In this document: in pieces, positions 10,251-21,911 of the stretch
Layout: each line of letters begins with the position of its first letter
How positions within the stretch are numbered: the stretch's first letter is position 1
Assembly: GCA_036925085.1 (NCBI GenBank)
Contig: JAUPFP010000067.1
Coordinates: 806,001-870,000 of the forward strand
DNA: 64,000 nt
From: Brachycybe producta
Taxonomy: Eukaryota; Arthropoda; Diplopoda; Playtdesmida; Andrognathidae
Direction of reading: 5' to 3'
The notes under the pieces: generated by a model
The model's database searches: none
What the model saw: the letters and a program-made list of their open reading frames with translations, nothing else
What the model was told of the DNA's origin: nothing
Program-made: the position numbers and the translations under genes

Positions 10251-10850
10251 TGGCCCACACACAACGTTTTGTACTACGCTTTGATCGTGCAGTAAAAAAG
10301 GTGTACGTAAAAACGGTGTGCCCAATACACAGTTTTCAGCACCGTTTTTCCAACTCAGTTCAATGGAATCCATCGAAATCCAACTCCGCAAACAAACGAA
10401 AACTGTGCAGTTCGCGCGGATAACTGAGCTCTAACTGGGCCTCAGTTTGTTGTCTCCGCGCAGTTCACATAATTGCAAAGTTTTCTCCAAGCCCATATTA
10501 AGGCATGTGGCACAACAGTGCCATGCACAGGGTCCCCCGCCCGCCCCGTAAATAAATCACTTTAACTTGTCAGATTTATGTATTTTATGATAATATTTAT
10601 ATTTCAATATTTTTGTTTTGTTTTTCGGAAAATTTATCCCAAACTAAACTAGAAATTTTAACTATTCGAATCTCTGTCTGTCCATTTATTGTACCCGATA
10701 TGCGCCACTACTTCTAAGGGCCCCCGGGTTCTACTTGGCATAGGGCCCCAAGAAGTGTTAATCCGGGCCTGAGTATTCCTGGCCACATGTAACGTTTTGA
10801 ACTGTGCAGTCAAAACGTAATGCAAAACGTTGCGTGTGGACTGGGGCTTA
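10251..10850. mobile_element. MITE interrupted by a second MITE
   Basis: The outer ends GTGGCCCACACACAACGTTTTG and CAAAACGTTGCGTGTGGAC are inverted. The middle is interrupted at about 10488-10771 by an element whose right end is TTAATCCGGGCCTG and whose left end is a degraded CAAGCCCATATTAAGGC, as in hAT-type non-autonomous elements. The nest is copied at about 22405-23004. Confidence 0.55.
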
Positions 10851-10892
10851 AGTAATGGATGAAACCTCAGTTTTTATCCGTCTTATTCATTA

Positions 10893-11190
10893 GGCCTTGT
10901 TTCCACTGGGGTGAAAATTTGAACTTTTTCAAAATTTCAACTGTGCAAAATGTATATGTGCTTGACAATGCTTACTGCTGCATGTGGAATTTTAATGTCC
11001 CTCTGCCATAGGCCTATTTGGCTGCTAGCAGAGTACTAATTGTATTTGTAATCGTAATTGTAAGAAGACACGTGACCGTCGCCTATTCACTATCATAATA
11101 GGCAAAGAGGCCACACGTTTGTTCAATTTTTCACCAGTTGTAATTTTCTCAAAAAAAAGTTCAAATTTTCACCCCAATGGAAACAAGCCC
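10893..11190. mobile_element. MITE with 'GGGCTTGTTTCCATTGGGG' inverted ends
   Basis: The left end (GGCCTTGTTTCCACTGGGGT) and right end (ACCCCAATGGAAACAAGCCC) form inverted repeats of more than 35 bp. The core contains about 90 bp that is the reverse complement of the retroelement-like relic near 3150-3235. That suggests either sequence capture or insertion of one in the other. A copy is present at about 23047-23344. Confidence 0.6.
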
Positions 11191-12175
11191 TTAACCTACA
11201 ATAATTTGTTTTAAAAAATAGGACCTATTGTTTTAAAGTTGCCCCAAAGACATAAAGTTACCCCAAATTATTCAAAATGCTTAATGTTATGTGTGTTTTT
11301 CCAAATTGTTTTTCTATTAGAAAAATTAATGTTCAAAACTATAAACTATAAATTTCTGCCCAATCCCTATGAGGAGGCCCTATGAGGCTCAGGGCCCCTG
11401 ATACTTACCAAAAAAAAGTATTCACGACAAAATCGACTGATAACCAAAGATGATTACTTAATACTTCGACTGTGGACGTTACCAATAATTTTACCAGTTT
11501 ATATACTCGAAACCTTAACCACATGCTATGTTCGGACAAATTATATTTCATCGAATCCAAGAAGGACACGTACGACATAATGTCTGTCGTAACAACTGTC
11601 AATTTTAAAATTGATTGTTTTAAGGAAATTGAACACAAAGAAACTTTCATTGTCATTCAAATTGCCAGGCATAGCGTTTTAACCGGATCTTTTTCCGTAA
11701 TAGACTTTCAAAAACCCCATTCAATTGTATCCGTTCCTTAGGCCGGCCCTACACGTAACGTTCAATTGTGCAAATTTAAACTGCACGTGTGCTATGCCGC
11801 GTCGTTCTTGTCAAAATTACTGCCAAATTAGTGATATATCATTAATTCAAATTATGATATTACTAATTCAAATAGTGATATGACTAATTTGAAGTAATTT
11901 TGACATGAACGGCACGGTATAGATTGGTAGACATGGGCAGTTAAACGTTCCTTCTAGGGCCAACCTTAGTACAAAATTGGGTAATTTCTAACTACCTGAG
12001 GCCCAAATTTAAAAATTCAACTTTAAACTTCTTTAATAAAGTTTCAAAATACAATCCTCCCCCCCCCCCCCCGTCTAAAGGTACTAATTAATAATTGGGA
12101 ATTAAGGTTTCCTTATTAAAACTTTCTAATTTAAAGTTTTTTTATTTGAATTTCAGCAAAACTGTTACTAGTTAG

Positions 12176-12985
12176 CAGGATGGTTGATTTTTTTGATTTT
12201 TTTTTAAAAAATCAAATAAATCGATTTTGTTGATTTAAATCAGATTTTTTTATTTCTTTTCATTTATATGAAATATTACATTTTTTATGACGATGTTTGC
12301 AAAAATGAGTAATAATAACATTTTGCTAAGTTGTTAGTAAAATAATTGCAAAACAAGAAAAAAAAATGTTAATAAATATTCAAATTTGAAAATAATAAGA
12401 TTCATGTACTTTTAATTTAACATTCTGAACGTAAACACAAGCTTTGCAGCCTTTTCAGTTCCCAAAGCTAAGTTAGTTAAGTCACTTTTAAAAAATAAAA
12501 CACGATTTTACATCTTCATAAGATGTAAAATTTGCGTTTTTTAAACAGTTTGTCACGTTTTATCAGTGGCAAACAGTGGTAAGTCCACAGTTTTACGCAT
12601 TAGCTGCTAGATGGTGGTATACCATGTTAAGTCCTATTCCTTCAATGAAGAGAAAAACTTTCAAATGACTCCACTGTAAAATTTAGGTTTGGTGACTTAA
12701 AATGGTTAACCTCTGAGGTTCTTAAATAGATTACTATTACTATTTACACCTACAGTATTTGTCTCTGATTTCCACCAATCAATTGGGGGATATTTGCACA
12801 AGTATATCTTCCGAAAAAATAATGCATTAATGAAAGGACTACCACTGGACTTTATTTTAGAAACATAGAGAAAAATGCTGGGAACTGTTTTATTTTTATT
12901 GCATAATTTTAATGTTTAAATAAATGTAAATTTTTTCTAAAAAAATCATTTGATTTAAATCATGATTTAAATCACTGCCACCCTG
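12176..12985. mobile_element. 810-bp non-autonomous hAT-type element
   Basis: Ends CAGGATGG..CCACCCTG (imperfect inverted repeats with GATTTAAATCA blocks) are flanked by an 8-bp duplication CTAGTTAG (12168-12175; the right copy at 12986 has one extra A). The leftmost unit shows the empty site at about 976 (ACTAGTTAGTAACAG), so insertion is proven by comparison within the window. CAGG ends and 8-bp duplications are hallmarks of the hAT superfamily. No transposase frame is present. Confidence 0.88.
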
Positions 12986-13303
12986 CTAGTTAAGTAACAG
13001 TTAAAATGTGACACGTTTTTACCACATGTGGAACACGATTACAGATGATGATATATAATAGAAATGAAACCTCGTTATGACGTCATTGTGTAGGATGTAA
13101 TTCCGTATTTTTGTACGAAAAACGTAGCCTAAATTTTTTTTTTTTGACAATGGGTTTGGGAAGTGCTCGAATATCGTATGTATGCCCTACTGTGAATCAA
13201 AAAAGTGAATCTCTAGTAAATCAATGAATCTTGGTGGCGCTTTAAGCTACTGTATATACAGCCCAATGGTGGGGGAGGATGTGCTATTTTGATGAATGGC
13301 GGA

Positions 13304-13486
13304 CAGGGCCGGATTAAGACGAAATTGGGCTTGATGCAGCAGTGCAAGAATCCCCAAGATATTGCAAAAAACGCAGTTAAATTACTAAGTAAACTGTTTA
13401 ACGTCGTCGTCTGTTTTCATCTGGGCCTATTTCAGGAATCGGCCTAATGCTGCAGCATCAATAGCACCCACCTTAATCCGGCACTG
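13304..13486. mobile_element. 183-bp hAT-type MITE
   Basis: Ends CAGGGCCGGATTAAG..CTTAATCCGGCACTG with a perfect 8-bp target duplication ATGGCGGA (13296-13303 and 13487-13494). The leftmost unit has the uninterrupted site near 1350. The 'CAGGGCCGGATTAAG' terminus is typical of hAT elements. The duplicate is at 25456-25638. Confidence 0.9.
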
Positions 13487-13896
13487 ATGGCGGAACGTTT
13501 GGAACAACGGTAGAAACTGTCGGAAAAAATAGTAGGAAAAGTCGGAAGATTAGGTTTAGTTAAATGAAGCTTATTACAGAGGGTCTGTTGGGGGCGCAGT
13601 ATTATTCCATTGTTCTGACTGTTCCCTAATTTGATCAATGGTCGGAACAATGGACAAATTTGATTTAATAATGCTTTAAAAACTGGAGGGCTGCGCCACC
13701 CAGACCCCCTGCTACAAGCTTAACTAAACCTAACCTTAACCTTAAAGAATTATTTATCAAATTAGGAAACGGGAGGAACAGTCTAAACAGTCGGAATTAT
13801 CGACTAATTTGATGAAATAATTCTTTAAAAACTGCAACAAGCTTAGTTTAATCTTAGACTATTAACTTCCTAGACTGGCAACTGCCGGGAATTTGC

Positions 13897-14102
13897 ACAA
13901 GCATTTAGAAATCGGGACAAACAGAAGTTGGCTCCGCCCTTTTTATGATGACCAGCAACGTCTAATTGGTTGGTTATGTAGTCTGACGTCACATGCTCCG
14001 CCCTTTTCAACGTCGAACCACACAACAAACCAATTAGAAGTTGCCGTTCGTCTTAAAAAGGGCGGAGCCAACTTCTGTTTGTCCCGATTTTTAAATGCCT
14101 GT
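13897..14102. mobile_element. 'ACAGGCAATTAG' foldback MITE, unit 2 copy
   Basis: Same insertion as 1768-1972, carried along by the segmental duplication, with the GGAATTTGC duplication on both sides. Reading frames across it on both strands (for example 13893-14168) are by-products of the palindrome. Confidence 0.85.
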
Positions 14103-15211
14103 GGAATTTGCGTACAACAGAACTGCGTCGGCGTCGTTTTTGAAACAACGCCTCTAGTTGGAATATGATAAATTAAATTTCGAGAATAGATGTATGTCAC
14201 GTTTAGGACCACGAGTTCATTTTGTTCAGGGTATAGTTATATCTTAAGACTTCTAATGGTATATTACTCAGGAAGTCAGTGGCTAAGATTTGACATACAG
14301 ATAATACCACCAGACGAAGCCTACAGCTTCGTGCTTCCGCCTGCACTTCCGACTTAGAGCAGTTATTCAACGCTTTATTATGGAGAACATTGTCAGTTGC
14401 CAGTCCAGGAAGATAATAGTCGAAGTTTTAACAAGACCTAACTGTCTGATTATTAGTGATTAACCATCAAAATAGTTTGTGTTCAGAGTATTCCACCGTT
14501 TACCGATTTAGTACCACGTTCCAACCGTTCATCAAAACAGTACCCCTCCCCCTAGACCTGTGCGCCGCCGCCGATGTTTTTGAAGCTAAAAACGCCGCCG
14601 CTCGCCGCTTGTACTTTTTTTAAAAAACCCGCCGCCACTCGCCGCCGGTGTATGACTGGCGGCCGCCGAATTCAAATTTGTTTTGGTTTTGTTTCAAAAA
14701 CTGCCATAGGAATGAAATGATACCATATTCGATATTTATCGATTTCAATTTATATCGATATTTACCCCATTCAATATATCGATATATTTGTTCAATATGT
14801 TAAAACTCAGACGCCGGTAGTCGCCGCCGCCGCTGCTCGTATTTACCCTCGCCCGCCGCCGCCGATCAATATGCTATGGCGCACAGGTCTACCTCCCCCG
14901 AAAACATTCAACATGAACAGTAAAGTTTAATTAAAAATAAATCAACTCAAATATTTTTACAGCGCTCATGTTTTCACCCAGCGACCACAAATCATGAGAT
15001 TTTTCTCATTATATCAATAGATGGCATTGCCATCTATGCCACCGTGGTAATATAGAAATAATGGTATCACTGGATTATACCGCAAAGATGAATATATCAT
15101 TTATTATATTATGTTCTTAGCATTGAAAATGTGTAAAAAAAATTGAAATTGAATTATTTCAAAAACTATAAAAAAATTTGAAACATTTTCAATTAATTTT
15201 AAAAAAATTGT

Positions 15212-16297
15212 CTAGGGCCCTTTGGGCAAGTCTGGGCTCAGGAAAACTACAATTACAATTACAATTAGTACTCTGCTAGCAGCCAAATAGGCCTATGGCA
15301 GAGGAACATAAAAGTCCACATGCAGCATTAAGCATTGTCAAGCACATATACATGCACAATGCACATATATAAAAACAAAATGAATATATATATATATTTT
15401 TTGATTGAGCAGACGAACTCCCTATGGTGGTCTGCCTGACAGCATGCAGTAGGTTGTTGGGACGGACGCCATTTTGGTGCCAGCAGACCTCACAACATTG
15501 GAGTCAATGGGTGAGGGGTCAGAAGTGACCCCTGTCCCCTCCAGGTGGAGCAGCCTGGAGGTCTTATATGGCCTAGTCAGCCATTAAGTCTGGGCAGTGT
15601 GTTGTAGGCAGCAGGAATGACTGGATCAATGGTGGAGGCCTCCATTCTCATCTCCTTTGTGCTTTTGTGCCTTTTGGCCCTTGTGTTGTATTTACGGGGT
15701 CTTGGCTGGTGGAAGTCACCAGCCAAGGTGTGTAAATAATCACTGCCTTCGTTCTGTAAGTTTATTAAATACGTTTTATTTTACCTACTCTTGTGTCGTG
15801 TCAGTCATTAAGGGGAGTTACCGCGGGAGGGTGGGGAATGTCCGGTGGGGAACCGTCCTATTTTTCCGGTAACTCGTGTTGGCTTGCGGTGGAAATGGAG
15901 TTCCACCGCGATATTCTCGTCGTGGCGACGTGGTTCTCGTCATGTCCATCGAGGGAGGCTCCGTCGAACTGACACCACCTGGTTTGAACCGTGATAGGCC
16001 GTTACGGGTGCAATCCCGTCTCCGTTAAGGAGCCTGGAGCTGGGTAAGTTGGTTTTTCTTGCCTGGGGGTATTGCGACGGACCGATCGGGTCGTTTCACA
16101 CCACTGCCTCAGGAAGAGAGTTCCATTGCCTTATAACTCTAGGGGGAAAAAAGACCAATACTATGAATCTGTCCTAGCAAAATATCTCCCTAATTTTCTT
16201 AGAGTGGTCAGCCCTGCCTATATGAACATCACTAGACTGAGGTTTAGGACAATCACTACGTGTAATTCTTCCAAACAATTTCAAACTTAACTCATCC
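15212..16297. mobile_element. Retroelement-like relic, unit 2 copy
   Basis: Near-identical copy of the block at 3110-4195. It is treated as a fossil of unknown family, with no intact coding region seen. Confidence 0.25.
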
Positions 16298-16938
16298 CCA
16301 ATTTCCCTCCCCCCTTCTTGTCAAGACTGCAGATCAAACCTCAATCGATTGTCCATTATGTTCCCATACCCGCTTACCACATGAACCCGAAGAACAGCAT
16401 TGGAACTGTTAAATTAAATAAATTCACCTTAACTTTAAATTTGCATGAAGAAATTTTAGGCAATATGTACAGTTAGTAATAAAATCAATTTGAAAATGCA
16501 GTTTCCCTGCCCTTGAATAGAAATTATTCAAATTCAAGTTCATTCAGTTGTTAAGATTTAACAATGAACTGATAACGTGCCACATATGTCAATCCGGAAA
16601 ATCATCCAGATTGGAATATATGACGTCACTAATTTAAATAATTCATCCAGTTTTCTTTCATTCTGAAATTGACAATTCAAAGAGAGAAAGAGAGAGAGAA
16701 AAAAGCTCCTACATATGGCAACTGACCCAAATGACACACACTTTACAATGGTAATTGTTACCAAGAGCTTTTTTTTGTTACGGTAATCCAAAAAAAAAAA
16801 ACATAGATCTATACGTATAACGAGCGTTAGACTATATGAAGTAACCCATTTCTCAATGAAACACTTTCAAATAACATATGTTAAAACATGTGGTTAACAC
16901 GAACAAAGAAAAAAATCTTCCTTTTCCTCAGTATACAA

Positions 16939-17104
16939 TATAAATACTGGAAGAAAACGTTTCAAACAGCCATTTTACTAACTCAACTTGCAGAAACAAA
17001 ATTGTTCAATTTGAACGATTACAATACTTTCAACGTACGGCTCGTACATCGTTTTTTTTTTACGAAACTTTCTACCAAACTGTTAAAACATCAGAATCAT
17101 TTAC
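16939..17104 (+). promoter_or_regulatory. Gene B promoter and 5' UTR exon
   Basis: TATAAA at 16939-16944 followed by TACTGGAAG, as in genes A, C and D. The non-coding exon ends at a GTAAGT donor at 17105. Compared with gene A, the exon has an extra stretch containing CAACGTACGGCTCGTACATCG, also present in C and D, so A has lost it. Confidence 0.55.
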
Positions 17105-17255
17105 GTAAGTTTAATAGGAAAAACGTCTCAGAAATGTTCAGAAGTAACTTTAATATTTAGAAACTAGAAGAGTAACACATTTACCCTTCTAGTTTCTAAC
17201 ATAATAAAAAATAAAATAATTACCAACCAATTTTACAACATCTTAACAAACTAGA

Positions 17256-18347
17256 ATGCCAAATTTGAGAACATTGTGGTCGGTGGCAACTGCAATCGTC
17301 GTCATCGTCGGATTGTTGAATGATGTCAACTGCAAACGACGGGGAAGATGTTCGTATTTTCATTCATATTTAAGCCTATAGAGAGAGCCGCTCCAGCACG
17401 TATAGGCCTATACGTGCTGCATGACGTCATAGTCATACAAATATATAAATATAAAGCCACCTTAAGCCTTCAAAACTAAAGCTAAATTTCAAAATGATAA
17501 TAAGTTTTTTAGAAAATTTTAAATTAATCATTTTTAATTATAAAATTACTAATCAATTAAAAGAAACGTTTCTTAAAACTTTTAATTTTTTATAAATATT
17601 GTTTGGTTTCGTGCATATTTAAAATGTAATTAATGAATTTCAATTTTAAATTTCTAATTAAAACCACCCTGGAAAGCAGAAACGTAGCAGAAACTTTCTT
17701 CTGTTCTAATTATTATTTCTATTTTCCGCTTTTTAACTTTTCATAAAAAAATTCTTAACTATAGTTAAATGAACGGTTAATTTTCAAACTCTATTTATTC
17801 CGTCTTTAAGAAGCAAAACTTAAAAGAAACTGGAAAGTGTTTTAGAAACTAGAAGGGTACTTACTATACCGCAAAATAAACTTTTTACGTGAATTTGAAA
17901 ATGAGCCAAGTTTAACTGTGGACGACTCTGATCAACTTTGATCACATTTTCAACAGATCAACATCCGAATTCTGCTGGACACAATGGACAACAACAACAA
18001 CAATACCAAAACAGTAATTACTAATTGTCTATAAAAATGTACAATTTAACAAATTTCATTGAAAAATTTCAATTTATTTCTTGTTGTTGTTGTTGTTTCA
18101 TATAGCAGATCCAAATGACCATCAAATTCGAAGAACTCAAAGGCGATCTTCAATGTCTTCCAGTAAGTTCTTCATTGAGGTGTTTTACTTTGTTGTAAAT
18201 TAGTTTCAGAACGTCTATCAAGTTAATATTATTTGTCTTTGTATTGTAACTTAAGGTGGCGATGAAGACGATGAGCAAGACGAAACATTGCCATTAAGTG
18301 AAAACGTATGGTTTGTATGGAATAAAAATAGAAGGAATCATAACTAG
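17256..18347 (+). CDS. Gene B: second copy lacking the cysteine domain
   Basis: Same structure as gene A: exons 17256-17349, 17957-18013, 18109-18162 and 18256-18347, phase-1 introns throughout, about 98 residues. The signal exon ends ..DVNCKRRGR as in gene C (A has ..RRGG). The last exon leaves homology with C at 18285 and ends with the same new tail and TAG as gene A. A and B therefore inherited one and the same junction, and it must predate their separation. Open but truncated relative to C; whether it is expressed is unknown. Confidence 0.5.
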
Positions 18348-18990
18348 GTTTCGTAAAAGTATCAGTGGATTCACACAATATTTGAGTTATTATTGATTGA
18401 AGTACAAAATTACGTTTCAAACATATAACTGTTCGTAAAACAGATGAAAACGTAAACCAAACATCGTGTTAAACGGGTATACCAGGTATTGCATCATTTC
18501 ACGATTAAGCATCTTAAGGTTTTCAAACTATAATCAAAATATGCTAAAAATCAGTAAAATAAAGTATGCATTTAACGATTTATTTTGACAAGAAATTTTC
18601 AAACAAAACTAAAACTAATTTAAAATTCAGAACGTAAAAGTAAAATTTTGAAACAAAACTAGAAAAGTAAAATTCAAATTTCCGATAAAAGTCGAAAGTT
18701 ATCAATAATTGTAATCAAGGCTGGAAAATTCGGTAAAAAAAAAGAATCGGAAATTACAATTCGGAAGAAAAATAAACTGGTTTATTTTCGAGAGAAAGAA
18801 ACAAAAAACTGTATTAATAATTAATTAATGATTAAGAAAATGTAAATGAAGGATTTCTCGGCTGTTTTTTTCTCATCCAAATGACCTGGTTAGAGGCTAG
18901 AATTGTAGTCTAAAAAAAAGAATAATTTTAGATACTACTCTTAGCCTCAAAGCAGGTTCTTTGACTGCGAAAAACGCGTTTTTTTTCAGG

Positions 18991-21608
18991 TTTATTCTGA
19001 TTGAGTTTTCATAAAACATTTCTATAAAATGTTAAGAGAAAAACAAAGTTGTTTCATTTTCCAGCCATGGTTATCATTAAAGAATGTTGTCCTGGTCAAG
19101 TGGTCAAGTGGAGTGTTCCTGTGGTCAGTTCGTAACATCGTGGTTCACTTTTGCCACTTGGCCCAAAATTCTAATTAACCAATTTTTAATAAAGCATTCA
19201 TTAATTAATAATCTACAATATTTTAAATATTAAATTATGGTTAATTACGTTTTCCAGAACTACTTACTATATGGTGAACCAGTATTTCCAGCCGCACCGC
19301 TTTGGCCGCCGCTGCTAGATTTATGTGGCGGCTTTGTCCCACCATGTGCTGCATTATTAAACAAGAGCAAGTTTTTTTTTAAAAAAAAAACCCCAAAATA
19401 TGCAAATTTCATTCTTCTTTCGGTGGTTTTAAAGTGAAAATGCATCTCGAACTCTTTGAGTGCGAAAAAATGAAGAAAAATTTGAAAATGTTTTAAAAAC
19501 TAGAAGGGTAGCTTATAATCACTTAATAGTATTTTCATGTTGATATTTTTTAAAATAAGCTTTTTTTTATATGTAAGATTTTTGAAAATGATCTAACTTT
19601 AAGCGGACGATATTTTCTTAATTTTTCTCTGTAAAAAGTTTATTTTGAAAGATAATTAATTATCAACATAGAAATGTTATTAAGGGATTCGGTATACTGT
19701 TCTAGTTTTTAAAACACTTTCAAATTTCTCTTATTCTTTAGAAACTAGAAGGGTAGCTTATGATCACTTAAGGGTATTTTCAATGTTTGATTACATCTTT
19801 CAAAATACAACATTTTTATTCGAGTTTATGAACTTTAAGACAAACAATATTTTATTTTCTGAATTTTTGTCCAATAAAAGTTTATTTTCAAAGATAATTA
19901 ATCAACATGAAAATACTTTCATTCGATTACTTTAATTCTTATAAAGTTTTTTTTAAATTGTGTGCCAATTGTGAAGTAAAAATCCTACATTTAGAAAGAT
20001 CTACAGAGTCCTGTAAAGGACAGGCGAGATTTTTTTTAAATCTCGACATTTCGACTTTAAATCTCGAAATTTGGACTTATGCCACGTTGTGCACACCATA
20101 CTCTAATAATTAATTATTGCTGCTACAAGAGGGCGCTTGCAATAATTTCATAATTACAGTATGGTGCGCACAACATGGCATAATTAACATGGCCGAATAT
20201 GAGATTAAAAGTAGAAATGTCGAGATTTTAAAAATAATCTCGCATGTCCTTTACAGGGCTCCGTAGAGATCAACCCAACAATTATGTTGTTTTTTGTTTT
20301 TTCTTTTTCTCAATAAAAAACAGGCTGGTTAGAGGCTAGAACTTTCTAGTTGACAACTGATAGTAAGCAGACCTTTAGCCTCTAACCAGCCTTGTTTTAT
20401 TATTAGAAAAAGCGTAATTGCAGGTTGCTCTAATGATGATGATGATGATTACTAAGCAATTAATGGCACACTTGGGCCACAAATTGAGGTCACAATTTGC
20501 TTTTGATATATTTGCATAAAAATCCGAGCTCTAATAATTATTAATCATTGAAGCTAAATTGTTAAATATGTTTGAAAATTACATGGCTGTTTTGCGGCGT
20601 GTTTGGCTGCTGGTTTGGATGATTTGTGTTTGTCACCACTGGGCGACATTCCTCCTCCAAATTCTCCTCCTTCCTCTCCTCCTGGTCCCCCTGGTCCTCC
20701 TGCTCCTCCTCCGAATCCTCCTTCTTCGTGGTCGTCGTCTTCGTGGTGGCCAGAAAGCACATCAGCTAAATTTGAAACATTTTTTTTTAAAAATAAATTC
20801 ACGATTTCCAAAATATATTTCTGATAAGTTTTTTGCGGGAGAACGAGACATGAATGACTGAGGACCGTCATTACCACCGGAGTCAGAGGAGTGACCTCTC
20901 CCAAAAGTACGACTACTTGAATGAGGAGCACCAAGAGGTAGAGAATGTCCTAAAAGTAAAAATTATCATCACATTGTAGAAAATGTAAAGCAGACAAAAG
21001 AAATTGCTTAAAATGAAATATTTCAGAAATTTAAAAAAAAAACATATATGTTTTCAGGAGAAAAATTAAGAAGAAAAAACTAGAAAGTATTTTAGAAACT
21101 AGAAAGTACTTTCAGAAACTAGAAAGTACTTTTAAAAAATAGAAAGTATTTTAAAAACTAGAAAGTGCTTTTAAAAAATAAAAAGTATTTTAAAAACTAG
21201 AAAGTACTTTTAAAAACTAGAAAGTATTTTCAGAAACTAGAAAGTATTTTAGAAACTAAAAACTCAATCACATAAAGAATATTTTCATGTTGATATCTTT
21301 CAAAATAAACTTTTTAGAGACAAAAATTTAAAAAAAATCGTACGTTTAAAGTTAATTTATTTTCAAACTGAAATAAAACGCTTACTTTGAAAGATATCAA
21401 CATGAAAATACCCTTAAGTGGTTAGTTAGGCTACCCTTCTAGTTTCTAAAACATATTTAAGTTTTTTCCTTCAAATGTTAATTTTTTTTTAAATTATGCA
21501 AATTAAATGTAAAAAACAAAACCAAAACAACAACTAACCAACATCCAGAAAAGCAAATGTCAGAAAAATTCCCAACAACAAGGCAGACATTGTGATCAAA
21601 AGAGCCAT
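18991..21608 (-). CDS. Gene M2: duplicate of the Gly/His/Ser-rich secreted peptide gene
   Basis: Exact structural duplicate of M1: exons 21608-21539, 20949-20875, 20765-20583, 19348-19268 and 19091-19054, with the AATAAA signal on the minus strand at 18996-18991. I see no differences in the coding exons from M1, so both copies should encode the same precursor of about 148 residues: signal peptide, acidic His-rich segment, glycine-rich repeats and a K/A/H segment. Identity extends through the introns, which points to a recent duplication and not necessarily to selection. Confidence 0.63.
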
Positions 21609-21704
21609 TTCTTTCCTTCTGTAATAAATAAGTTACTTTAAGTTACTTTAAGTTACTTTTCGAAGTAACTCAAAGATGTTTTATGAATCAGCTGATATTC
21701 GAAC

Positions 21705-21911
21705 ACAGGCAATTAGAAAACGGGACAAACAGAAGTTGACTCCGCCAATTTTTATGACGACCGGCAATTTCTAATTGGTTGGTTATGTAGTCTGACGTCA
21801 CATGCTCCACCCTTTTCAACGTCGAACCACACAACAAACCAATTAGAAGTTGCTGGTCGTCATAAAAAGGGCGGAGCCAACTTCTGTTCGTCCCGATTTC
21901 TAATTGCCTGT
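21705..21911. mobile_element. 'ACAGGCAATTAG' foldback MITE upstream of M2
   Basis: Copy of the 9551-9757 insertion with the same TATTCGAAC 9-bp duplication. Confidence 0.86.

Larger units (their letters stand above)
6133..18285. repeat. Tandem segmental duplication, complete unit (about 12.15 kb)
   Basis: Complete unit, collinear with 18286-30426 and nearly identical over its whole length by eye. The junction with the unit on its left is at about 6132/6133, inside the last exon of gene A. The unit holds gene M (minus strand) near its left end and gene B at its right end. In between are mobile elements, a retroelement-like relic (15212-16297) and an 810-bp hAT-type element. It aligns with 18286 onward at an offset of 12152-12154 over most of its length. 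Confidence 0.92.
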
